Source: Rheinheimera sp.
GTDB taxonomy: Bacteria; Pseudomonadota; Gammaproteobacteria; Enterobacterales; Alteromonadaceae
Length of the DNA: 50,937 nt
Assembly (NCBI RefSeq): GCF_030824435.1
Contig: NZ_JAVBXS010000035.1
Span: 1-50,937, forward strand
Direction of reading: 5' to 3'
Made by a program: the position numbers and the translations under genes. Numbering within the stretch: position 1 is the stretch's first letter; every line of letters begins with the position of its first letter. The notes beneath the pieces were generated by a model. The model did not search any database and was not told the origin of the DNA. It saw only the letters and a list, made by a program, of their open reading frames with translations. Below, in pieces: positions 28,310 to 39,585 of the stretch.

Positions 28310-28831
28310 ATGTCCGCTTTTACCCCGTCAGCCTGTTGGCACTGGCAAGTTAATGCCGGCAAATTACAACTGCATACCAGTTCAGCAGTGCACAACACAC
28401 CTTTTCTGCTGAATGATTTAAATGCCATGCCGGCACCTGAGTTTACGCTGGCTCAGGCCGAGTTATTCTGGCAGTTCAGGCACACACTCGAAGCACTGAA
28501 CCTGCCAGAAGCTATTTGTTTTGCTGCAACAATAGATGCTATAGCAGCGCAGCTATTTTTACGTCAGACCGGCCATAAAAGCTGGTGGTTTACGCCTGTA
28601 TCTCATCTTTATTTACCTCAAGCCACCGAATTGGTTTGGATTGGTGCTGCTGAACCTTTACTCGCCATTATCACAGCTCAGCATGGTAATTGTTGTCAGC
28701 TGTTGTTGTTACAACAGGGCCACACCCTTCAGGGCAAACAGCTTTATGCCGGGCAAGTGTTAGTACTGCTTAATGACAGAGTACAGGCTTTTGCTGCACC
28801 TTCACACCATCCACTGGCAAAATCAGCCTGA
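28310..28831 (+). CDS. zapC: Cell division protein ZapC
   Basis: Z-ring-associated protein that promotes FtsZ bundling. The 173-residue protein shares the ZapC landmarks: an N-terminal W-H-W-Q-V-N-A-G-K-L-Q-L strand, a central K-S-W-W-F-T-P, and L-L-N-D-R-V-Q near the end. Length is close to the 180 of E. coli. The position directly after pyrD is the same as in E. coli and supports an otherwise divergent match. AGGTG lies five bases upstream of the start. No signal peptide or membrane segment. Confidence 0.85.
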   Translation: MSAFTPSACWHWQVNAGKLQLHTSSAVHNTPFLLNDLNAMPAPEFTLAQAELFWQFRHTLEALNLPEAICFAATIDAIAAQLFLRQTGHKSWWFTPVSHLYLPQATELVWIGAAEPLLAIITAQHGNCCQLLLLQQGHTLQGKQLYAGQVLVLLNDRVQAFAAPSHHPLAKSA

Positions 28832-28948
28832 TCACTGCTCTGCAACAAGCCACATCACAAAGTTTTTTTGTTGTTTTGCCACAATATGCTAGGCAGCCCG
28901 ATCGGATTGGGTAAAATAGCGCTGATTCTATTTTCCAGGTAATACAGT

Positions 28949-30097
28949 GTGACCGATCCAATTGTTAACTTTGACGATATCCGCCCTTATCACGATGATG
29001 AAGTTGCAGCAGCTGTGCAGCGTATCATTGCGGATCCCGATTTTATCCGCGCTATTATCCGTCACCGCCTCGGCAGTTCATCGTCATGGCTTACGCATCT
29101 GGCTGCACCTTTTTTCAGCTGGTATTTGCGCCGGCACTGGTCTGGTTTTAAAACAGTGGAAGCAGTGCAAAGGTATGTCGCCGCTTATCTGGATAAAAGT
29201 CTGAAAAAAACCACTGCAGGTGTCAGCTGCAGTGGTCTGGAAAAACTAGACGCAACCAAGTCTTATTTATTTGTATCCAATCATCGTGATATTGCGATGG
29301 ATCCGGCTTTGGTGAACTGGTGTTTGCACCAGCAAGGTTTTGACACAGCCCGCATTGCCATTGGCGACAATTTATTAAAAAAACCTTGTGCCACTGAGCT
29401 GATGAAACTGAATAAAAGTTTTATTGTACGCCGTTCGGCCAAAGGCCCACGTGAAATGCTCAAAGCGCTTGGACAACTGTCTGCTTATATTGGCCATTCA
29501 ATTCAGACCGGCCACCATATCTGGATAGCGCAAAAAGAAGGGCGGGCTAAAGATGGCAATGACGCCACAGATCCAGCCATCCTGAAGATGTTTTATATCA
29601 ACGGCAAACATCAACATGTTGATTTTGCGGACTATATGCGTTCTTTGCATATAGTGCCTGTGTGTTTGTCGTATGAGTTTGACCCTTGTGACAGTGCCAA
29701 AGCCAACGAGTTGTACCAGCTGGCAACACAAGGCAATTATCAGAAAACTGAATTTGAAGATATTGAAAGTATCATCACAGGTATTGTTGGTTTTAAAGGC
29801 CGTGTACATGTGCATTTTGGCGCTGTGCTGAACCAGGACCAAGACTTGCAAAACCCGGACACTTTGGCTGCGGCCATAGACAGGGAGATTTATCAGGGTT
29901 ACAGGTTATATCCGGCCAATTATCAGGCGGCAGAGCAGCCAGGCACCGAAGATGATAACGGCGCCTTTTTAGCACGCTTAAACGCTTTACCACCGGCTGT
30001 ACAACCATATCTGCGTCAGATGTATGCCAATCCACTCAAAAACGCTCAGGCGCATTTAAAGACGTCACAAACAGCGGCAACGCAGGAGAGTCATTGA
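28949..30097 (+). CDS. PlsC-like phospholipid acyltransferase family protein
   Basis: A 382-residue acyltransferase of the glycerolphosphate/lysophosphatidate acyltransferase superfamily, presumably acting on a membrane lipid at the cytoplasmic face. The catalytic block is S-N-H-R-D-I-A-M-D (His112, Asp118). Spacing is H-x5-D, as in the hemolysin/OlsA-like branch, not the usual H-x4-D. The later motif is I-A-Q-K-E-G-R-A-K-D in place of F-P-E-G-T-R. A Q-rich C-terminal tail of about 40 residues follows. The start is GTG 28949, served by AGGT at 28937-28940; no ATG is available nearby. Its stop overlaps the next gene's start (TGATG). The acceptor is unknown. Confidence 0.85.
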   Translation: MTDPIVNFDDIRPYHDDEVAAAVQRIIADPDFIRAIIRHRLGSSSSWLTHLAAPFFSWYLRRHWSGFKTVEAVQRYVAAYLDKSLKKTTAGVSCSGLEKLDATKSYLFVSNHRDIAMDPALVNWCLHQQGFDTARIAIGDNLLKKPCATELMKLNKSFIVRRSAKGPREMLKALGQLSAYIGHSIQTGHHIWIAQKEGRAKDGNDATDPAILKMFYINGKHQHVDFADYMRSLHIVPVCLSYEFDPCDSAKANELYQLATQGNYQKTEFEDIESIITGIVGFKGRVHVHFGAVLNQDQDLQNPDTLAAAIDREIYQGYRLYPANYQAAEQPGTEDDNGAFLARLNALPPAVQPYLRQMYANPLKNAQAHLKTSQTAATQESH

Positions 30098-30348
30098 TGG
30101 CCAGAGCTATTACTTACAAATTTAAAGGCCAGCCGCGTAAAATTGCCTTTAGTTATGACAAATTTCACGATATTTACGAAGCAGTGGCAGCAGCAGAAGG
30201 CATAGATTTAACCGCCTTTTTAAAGATGGAACAACAAGTAGCCATGACGGCCAAACGTACAGCTGCCATTAAAGACTTCCGGCAAAAAGAATTTATCCGT
30301 TTTGGTTTTAGCGAGATTTATTTGCATAAAGACGATTCAGAGCTTTAA
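30097..30348 (+). CDS. DUF2960 family protein
   Basis: An 83-residue protein that matches my recollection of the DUF2960 consensus: M-A-R-A-I-T-Y-K-F-K-G start, I-A-F-S-Y-D-K-F-H-D-I-Y-E-A-V, then A-E-G-I-D-L-T-x-F-L-K-M-E, and a C-terminal K-E-F-I-R-F-G-F-S-E-I. No signal peptide or membrane helix; function unknown. ATG 30097 overlaps the acyltransferase stop by one base and has GGAGAG at 30085-30090, so translation is coupled. An upstream in-frame TTG (30094) is less likely. Confidence 0.8.
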   Translation: MARAITYKFKGQPRKIAFSYDKFHDIYEAVAAAEGIDLTAFLKMEQQVAMTAKRTAAIKDFRQKEFIRFGFSEIYLHKDDSEL

Positions 30349-30360
30349 GAGCTTGCAAAC

Positions 30361-30390
30361 AAAGGCTTGTTGTCAGCAACAAGCCTTTTC
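30361..30390 (+). terminator. Hairpin terminator between converging transcripts
   Basis: A twelve-pair perfect stem (30361-30372 with 30377-30388), loop TCAG, followed by TTCTGTTTG. It closes the acyltransferase/DUF2960 run and could also serve the DUF192 gene on the other strand. Confidence 0.8.
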
Positions 30391-30430
30391 TGTTTGTGTG
30401 TTATGAGTTTTGCTTTGTTTTTTTAGATTG

Positions 30431-30943
30431 TTATTTGCGGTTCTTTTCACTCAAACATAAATCAGTCTCTGCCAGACTCTCGACAGAGTGCTCCGCCAGA
30501 TTTTCTGCGAAGGGTTCGGCCGCACAATACACAACCGAATCACCGACCTGAACGCCTGATTTGCTAAACCAGCCCGGCGCCATTTCAAGCGCAGCGCGCA
30601 CAACTTGCCCTGAAGGGTGCAAAGTTTCGGTATTGGCCTGCATCGATGTGATGGCCACAATTCGCCAATTTACATCAATAAAGGCCACATCCAGCGACTC
30701 TGGTGTGTTTTTCATCCAGAGTTGCATTTGTGCCGGTTGTTGCAACAATAACAACATGCCGTATTTTAACGGCGTTTGCCCCATTAAACCCTGACTACGT
30801 TTTGCCACAGTATCAGCCAGCTGCACCTGTACTTTATTGCCATTGATTTGCAGTTGTACCAGATTAAATTTCTCTGAAAAACTTGCTGCGTTACAGGCAG
30901 TTAAAGATAAAAAACAGCTCAGCAGTATAAAACGCAATAACAT
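30431..30943 (-). CDS. DUF192 family lipoprotein
   Basis: A 170-residue exported protein with a lipobox at S-L-T-A-C (Cys17), so probably a lipoprotein. The rest is a DUF192 domain: V-A-D-T/V-x-K-R-S-Q-G-L-M-G-Q-T-P-L-K-Y-G-M-L-L, then M-W-M-K-N-T-like L-W-M-K-N-T-P-E-S-L-D-V-A-F-I-D, and A-L-E-M-A-P-G-W-F-S-K-S-G-V-Q-V-G-D. Function is unknown. The last 30 residues (Glu-rich, A-E-N-L-A-E-H-S-V-E-S-L-A-E) extend past the usual domain end. It stands alone on the minus strand, separated from ald by a terminator. Confidence 0.88.
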   Translation of the reverse strand: MLLRFILLSCFLSLTACNAASFSEKFNLVQLQINGNKVQVQLADTVAKRSQGLMGQTPLKYGMLLLLQQPAQMQLWMKNTPESLDVAFIDVNWRIVAITSMQANTETLHPSGQVVRAALEMAPGWFSKSGVQVGDSVVYCAAEPFAENLAEHSVESLAETDLCLSEKNRK

Positions 30944-31085
30944 ACAAAACTCTTTGTCGGAAAAGGGGCATGCAGATATTAGCCTGAGGCCTTTGTGAGC
31001 GACAAGGAAAATGGTACTGATTGATGTGGTGTTGTTTATCAGAGAACTGTTTATAAGAGAATTGTGTCCACTGATATTCAGCCAT

Positions 31086-31113
31086 AAAAAAAGCCAGCAT
31101 CAAGCTGGCTTTT
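31086..31113 (-). terminator. Rho-independent terminator of ald (minus strand)
   Basis: A ten-pair stem (31089-31098 with 31104-31113) with an ATCAA loop. Read on the minus strand it ends in seven U (complement of 31086-31092), just after the ald stop. Confidence 0.88.
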
Positions 31114-31130
31114 TAAACTAAAACAAAAGT

Positions 31131-32252
31131 TTAGTTAGCATTTAACGCCTGACGCGGGTCAACATAAGCCAGTTTTAATGCGTCAGCAACATGCTGATTC
31201 ACTACCTGACCGTTGATCACGTTCAGACCATTTAATAAATGTTGGTCTTCCAACAAAGCAGCCTTATAACCTTTGTTCGCCAGTTTAATGATAAATGGCA
31301 AAGTGGCGTTATTCAGCGCAAAAGTAGAAGTTAAAGGCACCGCGCCTGGCATGTTGGCCACACAATAATGCACAACATCATCAACGATAAAGGTTGGTTC
31401 AGCATGGGTGGTGGCATAAGAAGTTTCAACACAACCGCCCTGATCGATAGCAACGTCAACAATAGCTGAGCCTGCTTTCATTTTACGAACATGTTCACGG
31501 GTAACTAATTTAGGTGCAGCAGCACCTGGAATTAACACACCACCAATCACTAAATCTGCTTCCAGAATGTGTTTTTCCAGTGCGTCAGCAGTTGAATAAA
31601 TGGCTTTTACAGCGCCGTTAAACTGGGCATTGATACGACGTAATACGTCAACACTGCGATCCAGCACCACAACATCAGCACCTAAACCAACTGCCATTTG
31701 GGCTGCGTTGGTACCAACCATACCACCACCAATGACCACAACTTTGGCAGGTTCAACACCAGGCACACCACCTAACAACATACCACGGCCGGCACAGGAT
31801 TTTTCTAAGGCACGGGCACCAGCCTGAATTGACATACGACCAGCCACTTCTGACATAGGCGCCAGCAGCGGTAAACCACCACGGCTGTCGGTCACTGTTT
31901 CATAAGCAATACAGATTGCTTTTGATTTCATTAAGTCTTCAGTTTGTGGTAAATCCGGTGCTAAGTGCAGGTAAGTAAACAGAATTTGGCCTTCGCGCAG
32001 CATAGCGCGCTCAACAGCCTGTGGCTCTTTTACTTTGACAATCATGTCGCTTTTGGCAAAAACTTCAGCCGCTGTTGTCAGCACTTCTGCGCCGGCTGCT
32101 GCGTAATCAGCATCACCAAAACCGATACCGCTGCCGGCATTGTGTTCAACATATACTTTGTGACCGTGAGCAACCAGTTCGCGAACGCTGGCTGGAGTCA
32201 TACCGACGCGGTATTCGTGGTTTTTAATTTCTTTTGGCACGCCAATAATCAT
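31131..32252 (-). CDS. ald: Alanine dehydrogenase
   Basis: NAD-dependent oxidative deamination of L-alanine to pyruvate and ammonium. Substrate-site residues Arg15, Lys75 (V-K-V-K-E-P) and His96 (T-Y-L-H-L-A) are present, as is the Rossmann motif V-I-G-G-G-M-V-G-T-N-A-A near 173-184 and D-V-A-I-D-Q-G-G near 270. The length of 373 is normal for the family. It is divergent from lrp, separated by 135 bp. Regulation of ald by the Lrp-family protein next door is common in bacteria and plausible here. Together with NAD-GDH it equips the cell for growth on amino acids. Confidence 0.96.
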   Translation of the reverse strand: MIIGVPKEIKNHEYRVGMTPASVRELVAHGHKVYVEHNAGSGIGFGDADYAAAGAEVLTTAAEVFAKSDMIVKVKEPQAVERAMLREGQILFTYLHLAPDLPQTEDLMKSKAICIAYETVTDSRGGLPLLAPMSEVAGRMSIQAGARALEKSCAGRGMLLGGVPGVEPAKVVVIGGGMVGTNAAQMAVGLGADVVVLDRSVDVLRRINAQFNGAVKAIYSTADALEKHILEADLVIGGVLIPGAAAPKLVTREHVRKMKAGSAIVDVAIDQGGCVETSYATTHAEPTFIVDDVVHYCVANMPGAVPLTSTFALNNATLPFIIKLANKGYKAALLEDQHLLNGLNVINGQVVNQHVADALKLAYVDPRQALNAN

Positions 32253-32387
32253 GATTTTTTGCCTATGTAGGGTTGGTAAAAATATTTCGCTAGTATAATG
32301 CGATTTTTATGGAATGAATGGTTGTTTTTCATGGCGTTAATAGTGGAAAATGCTGAAATTAAAACTTAAATAGAATTTTTATCTGGT
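32253..32387. promoter_or_regulatory. Divergent ald/lrp promoter region
   Basis: A 135-bp AT-rich spacer between divergent genes. TATAAT at 32294-32299 on plus, with TTGGTA 15 bases upstream (32273-32278), could serve lrp. On minus, TATACT (complement of 32292-32297) overlaps it and could serve ald. The overlap suggests the two promoters exclude each other. No clear Lrp operator is visible because its consensus is weak. Confidence 0.45.
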
Positions 32388-32876
32388 ATGTTCCCTGAAT
32401 ATAAAGCAGCAAAAAAACTCGACCGAATTGACCGTAAAATATTGGTTGAACTGCAAAAAGACGGCCGCTTATCCAATGTGGAACTGGCCAAAAGGGTAGG
32501 GCTCAGCCCAACCCCTTGTCTGGAGCGGGTCAAGAGGTTAGAGGCCGACCAGTTTATTCTGGGTTATACAGCACAGGTTGACCCAAACAAAGTGGGCGCC
32601 GCGCTGTTGGTTTTTGTTGAAATTACCTTAAGTAAAACCTCGCCGGAAGATTTTGATGAATTCAGCAAAGCAGTGCAAAAGCTGGATGAAATTCTGGAAT
32701 GTCATTTGGTGTCCGGCAGTTTTGATTTTTTATTAAAAACCCGGGTAGCCAATATGGCGGCTTATCGCGAACTGTTAGGTGAGACCTTATTGCGTTTACC
32801 CAGTGTGCGCGAAAGCCGCACCTATGTGGTGATGGAAGAAGTGAAGCAAACAACTTTTATTACTGTAGCTGGTTAA
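32388..32876 (+). CDS. lrp: Leucine-responsive regulatory protein
   Basis: Global regulator of amino-acid metabolism. The N-terminal winged helix-turn-helix reads L-D-R-I-D-R-K-I-L, then L-S-N-V-E-L-A-K-R-V-G-L-S-P-T-P-C-L-E-R-V-K-R-L. The C-terminal RAM domain contains E-C-H-L-V-S-G-S-F-D-F-L-L-K-T-R-V and ends with the Lrp-specific R-T-Y-V-V-M-E-E-V-K-Q. Length 162, against 164 in E. coli. This degree of identity, with ftsK directly downstream as in E. coli, makes it true Lrp and not just an AsnC relative. Confidence 0.95.
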   Translation: MFPEYKAAKKLDRIDRKILVELQKDGRLSNVELAKRVGLSPTPCLERVKRLEADQFILGYTAQVDPNKVGAALLVFVEITLSKTSPEDFDEFSKAVQKLDEILECHLVSGSFDFLLKTRVANMAAYRELLGETLLRLPSVRESRTYVVMEEVKQTTFITVAG

Positions 32877-32993
32877 AGAACAAGCAGATAGCGTGATTTT
32901 GATGGGCTTTGACAGTTTGAAACTGGTGCACTAAAGGCTGGTCTCTGGTATCGTAACAGCGCATTTTTTTAGTTTTTTTATAGGGCAACAGGC

Positions 32994-35849
32994 TTGCAAG
33001 CGAAAACGGTATTTTCACTCAATGGTGTTCAGCGTCTGGTTGAAGTTGGACTGATCCTTTTTGCGGGCGCCGCCGCCTTTATGTTATTGGCGTTATTAAG
33101 TTTTGACCCGGCCGACCCTAGTTGGTCACAAACCGGTTATCAAACGGATATTCAGAACTTTGCCGGCCCTGTGGGCGCTGAAGTTGCCGATATTCTGTTT
33201 TGTGTATTTGGCTGGTTGTCATATTTGTTTCCGCCATTTTTTGCATTTTGTGGTTATATGTTATTTAAACGCTTTAAAGACCTGATTTCATTGGATTATT
33301 TGATTCTGGGCCTACGGCTTTTGGGTTTACTGCTCACCGTGATTTCCGCCTGCGCTATCAGCAGCATTAATTTTGATGATTTTTATATTTATTCATCCGG
33401 TGGTGTTGTGGGTGATGTCATTGCCAGTATGTTATTGCCGAATCTGAATTTTGTTGGCAGTAGTTTATTGTTGCTTTGCAGCTTTTGTATTGGCCTCACT
33501 TTATTAACCGGTATTTCATGGTTAACAGTAGCCGACGAGCTTGGTCGTTTTGTGGTGGAAAGCTGGTATTTTTGCAGTGCATTACCGGCAAAATTCCAGC
33601 AGTGGCGCCATCCACAACACAACGAAGCAGCCGAACATCATCATGCCAAAGCTGTGGCCCGTTCCAGTGTAAAAGTTGCGCCTTATGCCGGGCCTGAAGC
33701 TGAAACTGCAGCAGAAATACCAGTTGCTAACGGCACTGCTGATGATGAACATACAGCACAACAACCTTATACCGAAGTGATAGCGCCTGTTGCTGAGCGG
33801 CGGGAACCGGCATTTTCGCTTAACCGCGATGAAGCGGTCGAACCAGTGTTCAGCTTCGACACTTTACATCAGGAACCTGAGCAATTTTATGCAAACAGCA
33901 TCGTCACGGCTGAAGTTGTCCCGGATATTGCAGCAATGGCTCCACCTATGCCAGCAAAGGCTGATCTTGCGGTTGAACCGCCGGCTGCAGTGATTAAGTT
34001 AGATCCACAGTTACAAAGCCGTGCTTTTTTCCCGGCACCTGATACGCAGGTTGAACCTTTACCTTTTGCACCTTTGGATATCAGTACCGATGCACGGGCT
34101 TTTGTCAGTGTCGACGAATTGTCTGATGACGATTTAACTTTCAGCGCTATCGATGACAGATACGCAGAAGCCGAATTACAACAAAGTTTTGTGCATACCC
34201 AAAGCGCTAATGCTACCTTGACCGACTATGTGCCTTATCAAAGCGCGCCGGTTCGCGGCGCTTCTGCAGCAGAGCAGCCGCCATTTGATGCAGAGGACGA
34301 CGACGAAGGTAATGCAGCTTATCTCACAAGGCCTGTGCTGCCAAAATCAGCAGATGAGTTGCCTTCAATTCATTTACTCGACAGGCCAAACAAAACCACC
34401 AATCCAATTTCTGAAGAAGATTTGGAAAAAGTCTCCAGACTGGTTGAAGTCAAACTTTTGGACTTTAACGTTGATGCCAAAGTAGTGGGTGTTTATCCGG
34501 GTCCTGTAGTCACCCGTTTTGAACTTGATTTAGCCCCCGGGGTAAAAGTCAGTAAAATTACCGGTTTATCCAAAGACTTAGCCCGCTCTTTATCTGCCAT
34601 CAGCGTGCGTGTGGTGGAAGTTATTCCGGGTAAATCTTATATAGGTCTGGAACTGCCAAACCAGCACCGCGAAATAGTGCGGTTGTCGGAAGTGATTGGT
34701 GATGAAATTTTTGAGCAGTCTAAATCGCCGCTTACTATGGTGCTTGGTAAAGATATTGCCGGTAAATCTGTAGTGGCCGACCTTGCCAAAATGCCACATT
34801 TGTTGGTGGCAGGTACCACAGGTTCTGGTAAGTCAGTTGGCGTTAATGTGATGATCTGTAGTCTGCTCTATAAATCTACACCGGACGACGTACGTTTCCT
34901 GATGATTGACCCAAAAATGCTGGAACTTTCTGTTTACGAAGGTATTCCGCATTTACTCACCGAAGTCGTCACCGACATGAAAGAGGCGGCCAATGGCCTG
35001 CGCTGGTGTGTGGGTGAAATGGAACGCCGTTATAAGCTGATGTCAGCGCTTGGTGTACGGAATTTAAAAGGTTACAACGTCAAAGTGGCAGACGCTATTG
35101 CCGAAGGTAAACCACTGCGTGATCCGCTGTGGCGCCCGTCGGACGATATGCGGGGTGAGCCGCCGTTGCTCGAAAAATTGCCGTCTATCGTGGTGGTTAT
35201 CGACGAATTTGCCGACATGATGATGATAGTTGGTAAAAAAGTTGAAGAGCTGATTGCCCGTATCGCGCAAAAAGCCCGTGCTGCCGGTATTCATTTAATT
35301 TTGGCGACACAAAGGCCGTCGGTGGATGTAATCACAGGTTTGATTAAAGCCAATATCCCAACCCGTATTGCCTTCCAGGTGTCGTCAAAAATTGACTCGC
35401 GCACCATTCTGGACCAACAAGGCGCTGAGAGTTTATTAGGTCAGGGTGACATGTTGTATCTGCCACCAGGCTCTGGTGTGCCTAACCGGGTGCACGGTGC
35501 TTTTGTCGATGACCATGAAGTGCATGCCGTCGTGGCAGACTGGAAAACACGCGGCCGGCCAAATTATATTCCGGATATTCTCAGTGGTGAAACCAGTGAA
35601 GAAAATCTGCTGCCGGGTGAAACGCTGGACGATGAAGACGCTGAAGCAGATCCGCTGTTTGATCAGGCTGTGGCTTTTGTTACCGAAAGCCGTAAAGCGT
35701 CGGTATCGGGTGTACAACGTCGTTTCCGTATAGGTTATAACCGCGCCGCCCGTTTAGTAGAAACAATGGAACAAGTCGGTATCGTCAGTGGCCCTGGCCA
35801 TAACGGTAACAGAGAAGTGTTGGCACCTCCGCCACCAAAAGGGTTTTAA
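32994..35849 (+). CDS. ftsK: DNA translocase FtsK
   Basis: Septal DNA pump that clears chromosomes and activates XerCD recombination. Four N-terminal transmembrane helices occupy about residues 15-185. A Pro/Ala/Glu-rich linker runs to about 480. The RecA-like motor follows, with Walker A G-T-T-G-S-G-K-S at 607-614 and Walker [11 protein letters not shown]. The C-terminal gamma winged helix (about 885-950) has [14 protein letters not shown]. At 951 residues the linker is much shorter than in E. coli FtsK (1329). The start is TTG 32994, with AGGG about eight bases upstream; no better start codon is seen. The lolA ATG follows immediately after the stop. Confidence 0.95.
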   Translation: MQAKTVFSLNGVQRLVEVGLILFAGAAAFMLLALLSFDPADPSWSQTGYQTDIQNFAGPVGAEVADILFCVFGWLSYLFPPFFAFCGYMLFKRFKDLISLDYLILGLRLLGLLLTVISACAISSINFDDFYIYSSGGVVGDVIASMLLPNLNFVGSSLLLLCSFCIGLTLLTGISWLTVADELGRFVVESWYFCSALPAKFQQWRHPQHNEAAEHHHAKAVARSSVKVAPYAGPEAETAAEIPVANGTADDEHTAQQPYTEVIAPVAERREPAFSLNRDEAVEPVFSFDTLHQEPEQFYANSIVTAEVVPDIAAMAPPMPAKADLAVEPPAAVIKLDPQLQSRAFFPAPDTQVEPLPFAPLDISTDARAFVSVDELSDDDLTFSAIDDRYAEAELQQSFVHTQSANATLTDYVPYQSAPVRGASAAEQPPFDAEDDDEGNAAYLTRPVLPKSADELPSIHLLDRPNKTTNPISEEDLEKVSRLVEVKLLDFNVDAKVVGVYPGPVVTRFELDLAPGVKVSKITGLSKDLARSLSAISVRVVEVIPGKSYIGLELPNQHREIVRLSEVIGDEIFEQSKSPLTMVLGKDIAGKSVVADLAKMPHLLVAGTTGSGKSVGVNVMICSLLYKSTPDDVRFLMIDPKMLELSVYEGIPHLLTEVVTDMKEAANGLRWCVGEMERRYKLMSALGVRNLKGYNVKVADAIAEGKPLRDPLWRPSDDMRGEPPLLEKLPSIVVVIDEFADMMMIVGKKVEELIARIAQKARAAGIHLILATQRPSVDVITGLIKANIPTRIAFQVSSKIDSRTILDQQGAESLLGQGDMLYLPPGSGVPNRVHGAFVDDHEVHAVVADWKTRGRPNYIPDILSGETSEENLLPGETLDDEDAEADPLFDQAVAFVTESRKASVSGVQRRFRIGYNRAARLVETMEQVGIVSGPGHNGNREVLAPPPPKGF

Positions 35850-36464
35850 ATGAAGAAGTTATTATTAGTTCTGGCCGCTATGTTAATAAGCCAAAGCGCA
35901 GTTGCCGCCACTCAGGCCGATGAGCTGAAAAACAAACTGGCACGGCTTTATAGTTATCAGGCCAGTTTTCAGCAAACTGTGGTAGACGCAAAAAACCAAC
36001 CGGTGCAAGAGCAAGGTGAAGGCGTATTAACCTTAAAACAACCTTCATTGTTTCGTTTTGAAACCTTAAGCCCTGAGCCAAATCTGTTTATTGGTGATGG
36101 TAAAACCTTATGGCATTACAACGAGTTGCTGGAGCAAGTCAGCCTGTACGACGCGAAAAAAGAAGTCAACCGCACACCATTTGTATTGTTAACTTCCAAC
36201 GATGCCAGCCTTTGGGCGCAATATGACGTCAGTGGTGAAGGCCAGCAGTTTGTGATCACGCCTAAAGACAAAGATAATCCGGTGCGCCAGCTGGTGCTGA
36301 CCTTTGCAGGTGTTGGCCTGTCGCATATGGCGGTGCTGGATAACAACGGCCAGAAAACCGATTTTGAATTTTTAGCCATTCAGAACAATATCAATATCGA
36401 CAGCAGCCTGTTTAAGTTTGACGTGCCGGCTGGTGTTGAAGTGGACGACTTACGCAACAAGTGA
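35850..36464 (+). CDS. lolA: Outer-membrane lipoprotein carrier LolA
   Basis: Periplasmic chaperone that takes lipoproteins from LolCDE to LolB. Signal peptide at about 1-20 ([10 protein letters not shown]..., cleavage after A-V-A-A). The mature part has the family blocks [15 protein letters not shown] and [16 protein letters not shown]. Length 204 is standard. The ATG abuts the ftsK stop and the stop overlaps the rarA start, the conserved ftsK-lolA-rarA order. Confidence 0.95.
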   Translation: MKKLLLVLAAMLISQSAVAATQADELKNKLARLYSYQASFQQTVVDAKNQPVQEQGEGVLTLKQPSLFRFETLSPEPNLFIGDGKTLWHYNELLEQVSLYDAKKEVNRTPFVLLTSNDASLWAQYDVSGEGQQFVITPKDKDNPVRQLVLTFAGVGLSHMAVLDNNGQKTDFEFLAIQNNINIDSSLFKFDVPAGVEVDDLRNK

Positions 36465-37804
36465 GCAGCCTGAGTTTTGATTTTCAGCCTGATGTAAGGC
36501 CCTTAGCCGCCAGACTCAGACCTTTAAAACTGGCCGACTATGTCGGCCAGCAGCATTTGCTGGGCCCCGGTACGCCGCTACAACGTGCGATAGAAAGCGG
36601 CAAAGTCACGTCCTTGATTTTATGGGGGCCGCCAGGCACAGGCAAGACCACCCTGGCTGAACTGATTGCTGCCCATGCTGATGCTTATCTGGCAAAAATT
36701 TCTGCTGTGACTGCTGGTGTTAAAGAAATCCGCGAAGAAATAGCCGCTGCTAAATCGCGGCTTTTAAGCCATCAGCAAAGAACTTTGTTGTTTGTTGATG
36801 AAGTCCATCGGTTTAACAAAAGCCAACAAGACGCTTTTTTGCCGCATATTGAAGATGGCACCATTATTTTTATTGGTGCCACCACAGAAAACCCATCTTT
36901 TTCGCTGAATAACGCTTTGTTATCGCGCGCCCGGGTATGTATTTTAAAAAAAATTGAAGCAAGCGAGCTTAATAAAGTGCTGCAACGCGCTTTAACAGAT
37001 AACGAGCTTGGTCTTGGCGCCTTAAAGCTGGCGCTTGATGAAGAAGCGGCGCAGTTTTTACTCATGCTGGCCGATGGTGATGCCCGCAAACTTCTGAATT
37101 TGTTAGAACTTGCCAGTGAAGCTGTGCAAAGTGAAGGTTCAAGCCATATCAGTGTTGCACTTCTGAAACAGCTGGTGCCCAGGCAGTTACCAGGTTTTGA
37201 TAATCAGGGTGATATGTTTTATGACCTGATTTCAGCTTTTCATAAATCGGTGCGTGGCTCCAGTGCCGACGGAGCTTTGTATTGGTATTGCCGTATTCTG
37301 GAAGGCGGCGGCGACCCTTTGTATGTGGCACGGCGTTTGTTGGCCATTGCCTCTGAAGATATTGGCAATGCCGACCCAAGGGCGCTCACCATAGCGCTGG
37401 ATGCCTGGGATACTTTCTCCCGGGTTGGTCCTGCCGAAGGCGAAAGAGCCATAGCACAAGCTGCTGTTTATTTAGCATTGGCACCTAAAAGTAATGCGGT
37501 GTATAACGCCTTTAATCAAATGCGCGCTCTGGTGCAACAACAACCTGCCTTTGAAGTGCCGCTGCATTTACGCAATGCCCCCACCAAATTACTGAAAGAA
37601 ATGGGTCACGGCGACGGCTACCGTTATGCCCACAATGAAGCGGGCGCTTATGCCGCAGGTGAAAGATATTTACCGTTGGAGCTTGCCGGTAAGCAGTTTT
37701 ATCAGCCATCCGATCGCGGTCTGGAAAAACAACTGCTGGAAAAACTGAAATATCTGCAAAACCTGGACGAACATGCCAAAGCACAGGGGAAAAGCCGTGA
37801 CTAG
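36461..37804 (+). CDS. rarA: Replication-associated recombination protein RarA (MgsA)
   Basis: AAA+ ATPase that acts at stalled replication forks, related to clamp-loader subunits and RuvB. Walker [11 protein letters not shown] lies near 52-61; the Walker B region reads [16 protein letters not shown]. The sensor stretch [10 protein letters not shown] follows. The C-terminal tetramerisation region contains [12 protein letters not shown]. Length 447 equals E. coli RarA. The start is GTG 36461, overlapping the lolA stop as GTGA. crcB starts within its last codons. Confidence 0.96.
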   Translation: MSSLSFDFQPDVRPLAARLRPLKLADYVGQQHLLGPGTPLQRAIESGKVTSLILWGPPGTGKTTLAELIAAHADAYLAKISAVTAGVKEIREEIAAAKSRLLSHQQRTLLFVDEVHRFNKSQQDAFLPHIEDGTIIFIGATTENPSFSLNNALLSRARVCILKKIEASELNKVLQRALTDNELGLGALKLALDEEAAQFLLMLADGDARKLLNLLELASEAVQSEGSSHISVALLKQLVPRQLPGFDNQGDMFYDLISAFHKSVRGSSADGALYWYCRILEGGGDPLYVARRLLAIASEDIGNADPRALTIALDAWDTFSRVGPAEGERAIAQAAVYLALAPKSNAVYNAFNQMRALVQQQPAFEVPLHLRNAPTKLLKEMGHGDGYRYAHNEAGAYAAGERYLPLELAGKQFYQPSDRGLEKQLLEKLKYLQNLDEHAKAQGKSRD

Positions 37805-38183
37805 TGCCTTATTTACCTATAGCGCCATTGCCATTGGCGGTGCTATAGGCGCCTGTTTAAGGTTTGCCTTAAGCGAATGGATGTTACATCTTTTTGGCAG
37901 AGCATTTCCTTTTGGCACTTTGCTGGTTAATATTCTCGGGTCTTTTGTCATTGGCTTGTTGTATGGCCTGTTGATCACCGAACAAATTGCCCCCAATCCA
38001 TGGCGGATTTTTATTGGCATTGGGGTGCTGGGTGCTTTTACCACTTTTTCAACATTTTCGATGGACACTGTGTTGCTGTTACAGCAGGGCGACTGGCAAA
38101 AAGCCATCGCCAATGTGGTGCTGAACCTGGTGTTGTGTTTAACCCTCGCCTGGCTTGGATTGAAGCTGGGCTCGATGAAGTAA
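37797..38183 (+). CDS. crcB: Fluoride channel CrcB (Fluc)
   Basis: Small inner-membrane fluoride exporter acting as an antiparallel dimer. Four hydrophobic helices fill its 128 residues. Landmarks are [10 protein letters not shown] near the N-terminus, [11 protein letters not shown] and [10 protein letters not shown], which contains the Phe-box residues that line the pore. I chose GTG 37797, with AGGGGA at 37785-37790; an in-frame ATG at 37773 lies deeper in rarA and would add eight non-conserved residues. No fluoride riboswitch is expected, as it sits inside an operon. serS follows after six bases. Confidence 0.93.
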   Translation: MTSALFTYSAIAIGGAIGACLRFALSEWMLHLFGRAFPFGTLLVNILGSFVIGLLYGLLITEQIAPNPWRIFIGIGVLGAFTTFSTFSMDTVLLLQQGDWQKAIANVVLNLVLCLTLAWLGLKLGSMK

Positions 38184-39482
<1,299 letters not shown>

Positions 39483-39488
39483 ATAACC

Positions 39489-39523
39489 TTGTGGTGCCGG
39501 GCTTCATGTGGCACCACAACTTT
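39489..39523 (+). terminator. Terminator after serS
   Basis: A ten-pair stem (39489-39498 with 39510-39519), eleven-base loop, followed by CTTTT. Moderately strong intrinsic terminator. Confidence 0.75.
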
Positions 39524-39585
39524 TGTGTTTGATCTGCAACACAGCATAAAAAGCACTGTTGAAATAAGCGGTAACAGGGTAAAAA

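Noticed and set aside
37773-37796. Upstream ATG for crcB inside rarA.
   Set aside because: GTG 37797 has AGGGGA at the right distance and gives the normal CrcB length.
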